DNA of 29,133 bases from Giardia muris (Eukaryota > Fornicata > Diplomonadida > Hexamitidae): contig VDLU01000006.1 of NCBI GenBank assembly GCA_006247105.1, forward strand, positions 1 through 29,133, given 5' to 3'. A program made the position numbers and the translations under genes. Below, piece by piece: positions 18,970 to 27,640 of the stretch. Under the pieces are notes generated by a model. The model was not told the origin of the DNA, did not search any database, and saw nothing but the letters and a program-made list of their open reading frames with translations. Positions within the stretch are counted from its first letter, which is position 1, and every line of letters begins with the position of its first letter.

Positions 18970-20541
18970 TCACTTCCCCCTGCACCCGAACCACCAACCG
19001 AGGAAGCCCCCGAGGCCTCCCAGGACCAGCAGGACGGCGATGACGATCCCCGCAATGGCACCCCCAGAGAGCCCCGAAGAACTGGAGGAGGGGGGAGAGG
19101 GGCAGGTCCCATTGAAGGATGACCCGTCCCAGCAGGTCGTGCAGGCCGTCGTGTTGCATCCCGTGCAGCCCGAGTGGTAGATCGAGCACGCCTTGCAGTC
19201 GGGGGTGGCAGAAGCATTGGTATTGGCGTTGTAGTACCCGAAGCCGCAGGACGTGCAGGTGACGGCACCGCTCGAGGAGGTGCAGGCCCCGCACCCCGGG
19301 ACCTTCGAGGAGCAGGAGACGAGGACGTTGTTGTCGAGGTAGAGGCCCGAGGTGGTATTGACAGCTGTGCAGACCCCATTAGAGGCCGTGGTGCAGGCGC
19401 TCTTCCCGACCTCCGTGGAGGCGTTGTAGCAGCCCCCGTTGAGGAGGAAGAAGTTAGTGTTCGAGGACCCGGTCACGTCCTGGCACTTCCCGCACCTCGT
19501 GGAGGACGCGTCGGGGGCGCTTCCGTCCTCCTTCTGGCAGATCTGGGTCGCCCTCGTCACGTTCGTCGAGGCGACCAGAAGGCATTCTCCGTTGATCGGG
19601 ACGAAGCCCGGCTTGCACTCGGAGCAGACCGTCGTGTTCCCGACCAGGAACTGCTTCTCCTTCGCACAGACGCCCAGCTCGGCGGCCTTGAAGGTCGAGT
19701 AGCATCCCTCGAGGTAGGGGACGTATCCATTGAGGCAGGACGTGCAGGTGCCGGAGGAGTCGGTGCAGACCTTGTCGTTCTTATCCACGCACGTCCCGTC
19801 GATCGGGGCCTGATCAGTCTGACACTCGGTGCAGACGAGCCCCGGACCGAGGTTGGTGCAGGAGGTGCAGTTCTTGGGACAGGAGTCGCAGGACGTGATG
19901 GCAAGGGAGGAGTTGTAGGTCGGGCCGAAGGAGGGGAGGCAGGCCTTGCAGATCTTCTCGTCCTTGTCGCACGTCTTGCAGTTCTGGACGGTACAGGCCT
20001 TGCAGGTCGAGTCAACAAGGCCGAAGCCGGGGCTGCAGGCGGAGCAGGTGTTCTCAGCACTCACCTGGGCACAGTTGGAGCACTTGGTGGTGTCACTACA
20101 GGAGACGCAGCTCCCGTCGGTCTTGGGGAGGTAGTCCTTGGCACAGGAGGTGCACTTGAAGGTGGTCGAGTCATAGGTGCAGGTCTCGCAGTTCGCCTTC
20201 CCGTTCGTGCTGTCACTGCAGAGGTAGAGGATGTCACTCTTGACGAAGGTGACCGCGTCCTTGTCCGGGGCAGCTGTGCACTTCCCCCCGGTGGCCGTCT
20301 TGCAGAGCTTGTTCCCGGGAGAGGTGTCCGTCTTGTAGCACCCCCCGTTGAAGAGGAAGTACGGATCTGGGCAGGCCGTGCAGGCACCACTACCACAAGT
20401 AGCACCAGTTCCAATCGTGGTGGCCGCAGCAGTGTCACAGAGCCCGTTGACAGGGGCGGAGTCAGTGTTAGTCGAGACATCGCACTTCTTGCAGAACGTC
20501 CCCTCAACCCCCGGGATGGTGAAGGTCGAACCACCCCCGTC
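18970..20541 (-). pseudogene. VSP unit D: open frame without any ATG
   Basis: A 523-codon open VSP frame ends with the shared anchor and CRGK at 18970. As in B, I see no methionine codon in the entire frame. The junction ATG at 20562 is in frame but meets TGA at 20542-20544. Order of parts: STFTIPGVEGTFCKKC N-terminus, a GGCY domain (YFLFNGGCYK), CxxC repeats, SFGPTYNSS, a second GGCY domain (FFLLNGGCYN), the CTTCWDGSSF region, a Ser-rich spacer, membrane segment and tail. The C-terminal two-thirds match B closely. The N-terminal third differs in sequence but keeps the same layout, as expected for mosaic exchange. Confidence 0.75.
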
Positions 20542-20562
20542 TCATCCTTCCCCCTTCACCAT
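20516..20562 (-). repeat. Inverted repeat around the D/E junction ATG
   Basis: The arms are ATGGTGAAGG (20553-20562 on minus) and CCTTCACCAT (20516-20525), with a 27-nt loop, the same arrangement as at the B/C junction. Confidence 0.7.
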
Positions 20563-20566
20563 TCAC

Positions 20567-22555
20567 TCACTTCCCCCTGCATCCGAACCACCAACCGAGG
20601 AAGCCCCCGAGACCTCCCAGGACCAGCAGGACGGCGATGACGATCCCCGCAATGGCACCCCCAGAGAGCCCCGAGAAGGACGAAGAAGACCCCGAGACGC
20701 TGTCGGGAGCACAGACCGAGGGAGTGCCGGTCGGGGCCTGTCCGTTCGCACAGAGGGTGCAGGCGGTGGCTCCTGTGCACCCCACGCAGTTATCGATGAC
20801 CGTCGAGCAAGCCTTGCAGGAGTTGGAGTCGGAGTAGTGTCCGAAGACACAGCCTCCGGTGCACGTCTTCCCGTCTGTTCCGCAGTCATTGCATCCATTC
20901 GAGCAGGGGACGAGGCCCTTCGAGCCGTCCTTGTAGAAGCCGGAGTTCGAGGCGGGCGTCGTGCAGCCTCCATTGTTGTCGGCCGTGGTGCAGACCTTCT
21001 GACCGAGTGTGTCATCGGTCGAGTAGCACCCCCCGTTGAGGAGGAAGTACTTCCCGTTGCTGTCATTGCACCCCGAGCAGGCCGTCCTCCCCCCGTTGGG
21101 GACGCAGTTCGACTCTCCCAACCGGGACGACGGGAGGGCCGTGCAGGTCCCGTTGATGGGGACGCTTCCAGTCGGACACTCGGAACAGACGAGGCTCTCC
21201 CCGATAAGGAAGGTCTTCCCGTCCGCACAGAGCCCGAAGGCGTCCGAGTTCCGAGGGCTGTAGCAACCACCGCTGGCCGGCATGAAGCCCCCCTTGCAGC
21301 CCGAGCAGACCCCACTCGAGGCTGTGCAGACCCCGGCGTATCCTGTCGCCTCCTCGCACCTCCCGTTGATCGGAACGTCGTTCGTTCCGCACTTCGTCGC
21401 CACGGCCCGGCCCCCGAGAAGCGCGCAGGTCACAACTCCTTGCAGGCCCCCGTCCTCGAGGCAGGACAGGAGGCTCGTCCCGTTCAGATAGAGGCCATCT
21501 CCGGGCTTGGTGCAGAGGCCCCCGGAGGCGGACGAGCACTGGTCGGAGTATGTAGTGGTCGTGTAGCAGCCCCCCTTGAAGAGAAAGTGGGTGTCGGCAC
21601 ACTTCGTGCAGGCGCCCCCGCTCTTCTCGGTGCATGCAGTAGCGCTCTCTGTGCACGCCTCGTCGACGGGATACTTCCCCGTCTTGCACTGGGAGCAGAC
21701 GACCTTCGTCCCGAAGGCGGCGTACTTCTCGCAGTCCTGAACTCCGTCGTGCTGGAGACATCCGATGATCTCCGTCCCCCTCTTGACCGTCAGGGCGTCG
21801 TTCCCGCAGGCCGTGCACTGAACCCCTCCGTCCTTGGCCGTGCATGTCTGACAATTCTCGACACCTCCTGGGGCCGTCGAGCAACTGAGGCAGGCCGATG
21901 AGGCGATAACGAAGCCATCGAGACAGACTGAACAGGAGGAGGCCGTGCACGTCTTGCAGCCCGAGGAGCAGGCCTTGCATGATTTGTCGGTCGAGTCGAG
22001 GAAGTAGCCAGACTTGCACTCTGAGCAGGCGGAGGAGGAGCACGTCTTGCAATTGGTGTCGGTGCAAGCTGTGCATGTATTGCTATCGAAGTAGTAGCCC
22101 TCGTCACAAGAGTCGCAGTGAGTGGCCGAGGTCGAGCACGTCTTGCAGGTCGAGTCGCAGAGAGAGCAAGCATCAGTCGTCGCAGTCGCAGCAGCATTCG
22201 GGAAGAGCCCGTCTCCGCACGTCGTGCACTTGAAGGTGTCAGTGGCATCCGTTGCCGTGCAGACGGGGCTGCCGGCCTTAGCCTCGTAGCAGCCCCCCTG
22301 GAAGAGGACGTAGCCATTTCCGCAGTTCCCGCACTTCGTTGCACTGTCCTCAAGCTCAGTGCTGGCATCCTTCTTGCATGCTGCTTTAGTAGTGTCGTCC
22401 ACTGCTGCGCAGTTTCCATTGATGGGGACGTTCCCCGCATCGCACTCCGTGCAGACCTGCGTGCTCCCGAACTTCAGGCACTTGTTCGTTCCGCAGTTCG
22501 TTATGGCAGGACTGCAGGCAGCCGGAGCGGGAGCGGCTCGAGCCTTCCCTCCCCT
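20567..22555 (-). pseudogene. VSP unit E: long open frame lacking a usable start
   Basis: A 662-codon open VSP frame from 22555 to the TGA at 20567. The junction ATG at 22562 is out of frame because the G run after it is four, not six, long as in A and C. In the VSP frame, a TGA (22556-22558) lies directly upstream. The first in-frame ATG is deep inside, at about 21283. The N-terminus (GKARAAPAPAACSPAITNC) looks like the start of a mature VSP with its signal peptide missing. Many CxxC motifs follow, with GGCY at YVLFQGGCYE, HFLFKGGCYT and YFLLNGGCYS, then the common anchor and CRGK. Together with H it forms a distinct subtype whose distal Cys region (CVGCTGATACTLC) differs from the other units. 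Confidence 0.75.
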
Positions 22556-22566
22556 TCACCATTCAC

Positions 22567-24468
22567 TCACTTCCCCCTGCATCCGAACCACCAACCGAGG
22601 AAGCCCCCGAGACCTCCCAGGACCAGAAGGACGGCAATGACGATCCCCGCAATGGCACCCCCCGAGAGCCTGGAAGAACTGGAGGAGGGGACGGCACTGC
22701 ACTTCCCGTCGGTCGGAGCACTCCCGTCCCAGCACGTGATGCAGGCCGAGGCGGAGCACGTCGTGCAGCCACTGGGGCAGGCCTTGCAGTCAGAGGAGGA
22801 GGCGACGGAGGTCGTGTTGTAGTACCCGAGACCGCAGGACGTGCAGGCGGTCGCGTTCGTGCAGGCCCCACAACCGGCCGGACAGAGGGTGAAGACGCCA
22901 CTGGAGAGGGGGAAGGGGGAGCCATTGGCAGCCTGAGAGCACTGACCATTGGAGGCCGATGAGCACAGCTTACTCCCGACGGAGTTCGGAGTCACGGGGT
23001 AGCAGCCCCCCTCGAAGAGGAAGTAGGTCGTCGAGCAGTTCTCGCACCTCGTGGCGGTCCCGTCGACAGGAGTCTTCCCGTCGGCCTTCTTGCAGACGTC
23101 GTTGGTGGTCGTCCTCGAGATGGTCGAACTGACCTCGAGGCACGTCCCGTCGATCGGAACACTTCCCTTCTTGCACTCCTTGCACACCAGGGCCTCCCCG
23201 ACGAGAAGCTGGTTGCTCCTGGCACAGAGGCCCGTCTTGTCCGCATCGAAGGAGGAGAGGCAGGAGGAGTTGGAGAGCATGCATCCGTTGAGGCAGGACG
23301 TGCAGGAGAAGGACGTGGAGTAGGTGCAGGTGTTGCAGTTCGCCTTCCCGTTCGTCGCGTCCCCGCAGAGGTAGAGCTTGGTGTCCTTGAGGAAGGCGAT
23401 GGAGGTCGGGGTCGAGCAGGTCCCGTCTGCCGTCCGAGTCGTCATTGCCGTGCACAGCTTGTTCCCGACCCCCTTTGACTGGGCATAGCACCCCCCGTTG
23501 AAGAGGAAGTGGGTGCTCGAGGACCCACAGGAGTTGCAGACCCCGACCTGAGTTCCATCTTGGCTCGTCGTGCATGAGCTGGTCGAATCGGCCCCCCCTT
23601 CCACCTTCAGACACCTCCCATCGACGGGGGCGAGCCCCTTCCCGCACTTACCGCAGAGGACCTCGGACCAGCCCGGGACGGAGAAGGACTCGAGGCAGAT
23701 CCCGAGGCTCTTGAGGCTCTCGGGGCTGAAGCAGCCGTCGTGGAAGAAGAGGCTCCCCTCCTTGCAGGCCGTGCACTTCCCGGAGTTGGCGTCCGGGGTG
23801 CAGGAGGAGGCACTGTCCTTGAGGACGCACTTCCCGTCGACGGGGACGTGAGTGTTAGCATTGCACTCGAGACACACGAAGCTGGTCCCGATCTGCATGC
23901 AGCTCTTGCAGTTCTCGTTCGATGAGCAGCTGACGCAGGAGGTGATCGTTGGTGCATCGAGGCTCTCCACGACAGGCCCGAACCCGGAGGCGCACTCCGT
24001 GCAGGTCGGCTTGTCGGCGGCGGGGGAGGTGCAGGTCTTGCAGTTGGGAACCCCGTTCGTCTTATCATCACAGGTGTAGAGGCCTGAGGGGTTGGAGTCG
24101 CTCCCCTTCACGAAGATGCCCGTCGCAGTATCAGCCCTCTCTGAGCACTTCCCGTTCGATGCCGTCTTGCAGAGAGCAGCGCCCTCGCCTCCACTGGCCT
24201 GGTTGTAGCACCCCCCGTAGAAGAGGAAGTAGTTGTTGGACCCACTGCCTGCATTGCAGTCCGTGCAGGCCCCATTGTTGCCCTTCGTACAATGATCCGT
24301 CGCCTCTGTTGGGGCCTTGCACGTCCCGTCGATCGAGGCCTGGTTCGTGTCACTGCACTCCTTGCATACCTTCCCCAGCGTCCCGAGGTCGAGGCAGCTC
24401 CCCGTCTTGCAGTCGCCTGACGCACCTCCTTCCGTACACGAGAGGGCCCTCGCGTTCTTCCCTCCCCT
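22567..24468 (-). pseudogene. VSP unit F: long open frame lacking a usable start
   Basis: A 633-codon open VSP frame from 24468 to the TGA at 22567. The N-terminus (GGKNARALSCTEGGASGDCK) is homologous to A and C. The junction ATG at 24475 is out of frame because of a four-G run. TGA occupies 24469-24471 in the VSP frame and the first in-frame ATG is near 23899 (SCMQIGTSF). The middle and C-terminal parts match A, C and especially G: both F and G have YAQSKGVGNKL and CYPVTPNSVGSKL where A and C have YNQSKEPGNKL and CYPTTTGSVGSKL. Anchor and CRGK are intact. Confidence 0.75.
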
Positions 24469-24479
24469 TCACCATTCAC

Positions 24480-26444
24480 TCACTTCCCCCTGCATCCGAA
24501 CCACCAACCGAGGAAGCCCCCGAGACCTCCCAGGACCAGCAGGACGGCGATGACGATCCCCGCAATGGCACCCCCCGAGAGCCTGGAAGAACTGGAGGAG
24601 GGGACGGCACTGCACTTCCCGTCGGTCGGGGCACTCCCGTCCCAGCACGTGATGCAGGCCGAGGCGGAGCACGTCGTGCAGCCACTGGGGCAGGCCTTGC
24701 AGTCAGAGGAGGAGGCGACGGAGGTCGTGTTGTAGTACCCGAGACCGCAGGACGTGCAGGCGGTCGCGTTCGTGCAGGCCCCACAACCGGCCGGACAGAG
24801 GGTGAAGACGCCACTGGAGAGGGGGAAGGGGGAGCCATTGGCAGCAGTAGTGCACTGACCATTGGAGGCCGATGAGCACAGCTTGCTCCCGACGGAGTTC
24901 GGAGTCACGGGGTAGCAGCCCCCCTCGAAGAGGAAGTAGGTCGTCGAGCAGTTCTCGCACCTCGTGGCGGTCCCGTCGACAGGAGTCTTCCCGTCGGCCT
25001 TCTTGCAGACGTCGTTGGTGGCCGTCCTCGAGATGGTCGAGCTGACCTCGAGGCACGTCCCGTCGATCGGAACGCTTCCCTTCTTGCACTCCTTGCACAC
25101 CAGGGCCTCCCCGACGAGAAGCTGGTTGCTCCTGGCACAGAGGCCCGTCTTGTCCGCATCGAAGGAGGAGAGGCAGGAGGAGTTGGAGAGCATGCATCCG
25201 TTGAGGCAGGACGTGCAGGAGAAGGACGTGGAGTAGGTGCAGGTGTTGCAGTTCGCCTTCCCGTTCGTCGCGTCCCCGCAGAGGTAGAGCTTGGTGTCCT
25301 TGAGGAAGGCGATGGAGGTCGGGGTCGAGCAGGTCCCGTCTGCCGTCCGAGTCGTCATTGCCGTGCACAGCTTGTTCCCGACCCCCTTTGACTGGGCATA
25401 GCACCCCCCGTTGAAGAGGAAGTAGGTGCTCGAGGACCCACAGGAGTTGCAGACCCCGACCTGGGTGTCCGCCTGGCTCGTCGTGCATGAGCTGGTCGGA
25501 TCGGCCGTCCCCCCTTCCACCTTTATACACCTCCCGTCGACGGGGGCGAGCCCCTTCCCGCACTTACCGCAGAGGACCTCGGACCAGCCCGGGACGGAGA
25601 AGGACTCGAGGCAGATCCCGAGGCTCTTGAGGCTCTCGGGGCTGAAGCAGCCGTCGTGGAAGAAGAGGCTCCCCTCCTTGCAGGCCGTGCACTTCCCGGC
25701 ATTGGAGGCAGGAGTGCAGGAGGAGGCACTGTCCTTGAGGACGCACTTCCCGTTGACGGGGACGTGAGTGGCATCCTTGCACTCGAGACACACGAAGCTG
25801 GTCCCGATCTGCATGCAGCTCTTGCAGTTCTCGTTCGATGAGCAGTTGACGCAGGAGGTGATCGTTGGTGCATCGAGGCTCTCCACGACAGGCCCGAACC
25901 CGGAGGCGCACTCGGAGCAGGCGGAGGAGGAGCACGTCTTGCAGTTCTGGATGGTGCAGGCCGTGCAGTTGACGGGACCGGTGGTGGCGTTGGGGTAGAA
26001 GCCCTCGAGGCACGAGTTGCAGGTGAGGGCTGAGTTGGTCGAGTCGTAGGTGCAGGTGCTGCAGCCCGATGCCCCGTTTGTCGCATCGCTACAGAGGTAG
26101 AGGTTGCTGTCCTTGACGAAGGTGATGGCATCGGTAGTTGGAGCCGTCTTGCAGGTTCCATCCTTTGTATCCTGGAGGGCGGAGCACAGCTTACTCCCAA
26201 CCCCCTGTGTCTGGTCATAACAGCCTCCCTCGAACAGGAAGTAGGTGCTGGAAGTAAGGTCTCCTCCGCTACTGGTCGCTTTGCAGTCCGTGCAGGCCCC
26301 CTTGCTATCCGACGTGCAGTGGTCCGTATTTGCATCTGGAGTCCCACACTTCCCATCGATCGGGGCCTGGTTCGTGTCACTGCACTTCTTGCAGAACTCT
26401 CCATCAACCCCCGGGATGGTGAAGGTCGAACCACCCCGTCTCAT
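24480..26444 (-). CDS. VSP unit G: mosaic cysteine-rich surface protein, no signal peptide
   Basis: Predicted 654-residue VSP with many CxxC and several GGCY motifs, Ser-rich spacer, membrane segment and CRGK. The ATG at 26444 lies 20 nt after the TGA of unit H and 16 nt downstream of the junction ATG. It is in frame because the second G run is four long (five in B and D). The first residues (MRRGGSTFTIPGVDGEFC) contain no hydrophobic stretch. The N-terminal third resembles B and D (STFTIPG, FCKKC), while from about ASGFGPVVESL onward (plus coordinate near 25912) the sequence matches A, C and F. This is a clear recombination mosaic. It is the longest unit with an in-frame start, but it has neither signal peptide nor visible promoter. 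Confidence 0.8.
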   Translation of the reverse strand: MRRGGSTFTIPGVDGEFCKKCSDTNQAPIDGKCGTPDANTDHCTSDSKGACTDCKATSSGGDLTSSTYFLFEGGCYDQTQGVGSKLCSALQDTKDGTCKTAPTTDAITFVKDSNLYLCSDATNGASGCSTCTYDSTNSALTCNSCLEGFYPNATTGPVNCTACTIQNCKTCSSSACSECASGFGPVVESLDAPTITSCVNCSSNENCKSCMQIGTSFVCLECKDATHVPVNGKCVLKDSASSCTPASNAGKCTACKEGSLFFHDGCFSPESLKSLGICLESFSVPGWSEVLCGKCGKGLAPVDGRCIKVEGGTADPTSSCTTSQADTQVGVCNSCGSSSTYFLFNGGCYAQSKGVGNKLCTAMTTRTADGTCSTPTSIAFLKDTKLYLCGDATNGKANCNTCTYSTSFSCTSCLNGCMLSNSSCLSSFDADKTGLCARSNQLLVGEALVCKECKKGSVPIDGTCLEVSSTISRTATNDVCKKADGKTPVDGTATRCENCSTTYFLFEGGCYPVTPNSVGSKLCSSASNGQCTTAANGSPFPLSSGVFTLCPAGCGACTNATACTSCGLGYYNTTSVASSSDCKACPSGCTTCSASACITCWDGSAPTDGKCSAVPSSSSSRLSGGAIAGIVIAVLLVLGGLGGFLGWWFGCRGK

Positions 26445-26460
26445 CCTTCCCCTTCACCAT
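26416..26460 (-). repeat. Inverted repeat around the G/H junction ATG
   Basis: The arms are ATGGTGAAGG (26451-26460 on minus) and CCTTCACCAT (26416-26425), with a 25-nt loop. Here the loop contains the ATG of unit G (26444). Confidence 0.7.
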
Positions 26461-26464
26461 TCAC

Positions 26465-27640
26465 TCACTTCCCCCTGCATCCGAACCACCAACCGAGGAA
26501 GCCCCCGAGGCCTCCCAGGACCAGCAGGACGGCAATGACGATCCCCGCAATGGCACCCCCCGAGAGCCCCGAGGAGGACGAAGAAGACCCCGAGACGCTG
26601 TCGGGAGCACAGACCGAGGGAGTGCCGGTCGGGGCCTGTCCGTTCGCACAGAGGGTGCAGGCGGTGGCTCCTGTGCACCCCACGCAGTTATCGATGACCG
26701 TCGAGCAAGCCTTGCAGGAGTTGGAGTCGGAGTAGTGTCCGAAGACACAGCCTCCGGTGCACGTCTTCCCGTCTGTTCCGCAGTCATTGCATCCATTCGA
26801 GCAGGGGACGAGGCCCTTCGAGCCGTCCTTGTAGAAGCCGGAGTTCGAGGCGGGCGTCGTGCAGCCTCCATTGTTGTCGGCCGTGGTGCAGACCTTCTGA
26901 CCGAGTGTGTCATCGGTCGAGTAGCACCCCCCGTTGAGGAGGAAGTACTTCCCGTTGCTGTCATTGCACCCCGAGCAGGCCGTCCTCCCCCGTTGGGGAC
27001 GCAGTTCGACTCTCCCAACCGGGACGACGGGAGGGCCGTGCAGGTCCCGTTGATGGGGACGCTTCCAGTCGGACACTCGGAACAGACGAGGCTCTCCCCG
27101 ATAAGGAAGGTCTTCCCGTCCGCACAGAGCCCGAAGGCGCCCGAGTTCGAGGACTGTAGCAACCACCGCTGGCCGGCATGAAGCCCCCTTGCAGCCCGAG
27201 CAGACCCACTCGAGGCTGTGCAGACCCCGGCGTATCCTGTCGCCTCCTCGCACCTCCCGTTGATCGGAACGTCGTTCGTTCCGCACTTCGTCGCCACGGC
27301 CCGGCCCCCGAGAAGCGCGCAGGTCACAACTCCTTGCAGGCCCCCGTCCTCGAGGCAGGACAGGAGGCTCGTCCCGTTCAGATAGAGGCCATCGGGAATC
27401 GTCGAGCAACGAGGGCTGGGAAGCACGTCTTGCAGGTCTTGGGACTGCTGTCGAAGTGGTCCCTCACAGGTACACTTGGAGGCGTCAGTCTTATCCATTC
27501 CCTTGCAGACGGGGTCGAGCTGATATGGTAGCAGCCCGAAGAGGACGTCTTCAGCCCTGCACGTCGTTGCAGTGCCATCGGAGGGGAGGAGTAGGGGCGG
27601 TTTAGCCCGCTGTGACAGGCACTTCAGGTCCTGCCTGTTC
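26465..27640 (-). pseudogene. VSP unit H: frameshifted VSP remnant, homologous to E
   Basis: The C-terminal VSP portion is homologous to unit E from YLNGTSLLSCLEDGG to CRGK. Compared with E, at least four single-base losses are visible: ttcgagg for ttccgagg near 27145, a shorter C run near 27186, a shorter C run near 27207, and five C instead of six near 26994. The final frame (TACSGCNDSNGKYFLLNGGC to CRGK) is restored only from about 26990 on. Upstream (about 27400-27640) only eroded VSP-like sequence remains, resembling the E N-terminus (for example DPVCKGMDKTDASKCTC). The remnant joins without a break to coiled-coil sequence of the neighbouring ankyrin gene remnant. It is the 5'-most unit of the array and the most decayed. 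Confidence 0.8.

Larger units (their letters stand above)
13675..20070 (-). repeat. Tandem segmental duplication of two VSP units (A+B = C+D)
   Basis: Units A and B (13675 to about 16600) are repeated as C and D (17073 to about 20010) with an offset of 3398-3401 bp. A and C match over their whole length. B and D match over their C-terminal two-thirds and diverge toward the N-terminus. Confidence 0.85.
13662..26467 (-). repeat. Array of eight VSP units with one conserved junction
   Basis: Each unit ends CRGK-TGA and is followed by GTGAATGGTGAAGGGG. The stop codons are at 13675, 15569, 17073, 18970, 20567, 22567, 24480 and 26465 (lowest coordinate of each). The junction ATG lies 4 nt after each stop, for example at 15564, 17068, 18965, 20562, 22562, 24475 and 26460. 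AGTGAAT, starting at the A of TGA, matches the Giardia poly(A) signal AGTRAAY and overlaps this ATG. After the last unit (A) the junction persists for about 13 nt and then runs into unrelated sequence. About 115 bp before each stop is almost identical in all eight units. Confidence 0.9.

Noticed and set aside
19174..21901. Long plus-strand open frames antisense to VSP units (19174-20640, 488 codons; 20348-21901, 517 codons)
   Set aside because: They are mirror frames of high-GC, third-position-biased VSP coding sequence. Their peptides (Gly/Ala/Val/Arg-rich) have no VSP or other motif, and similar shadows appear at the same place in each unit.
22402..22555. GTG as the start of unit E (22402), and likewise GTG for D (20064), B (16150) and F (24111)
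   Set aside because: GTG is not a normal nuclear start codon in Giardia. The VSP frame continues open upstream of each GTG with Cys motifs that match the other units.
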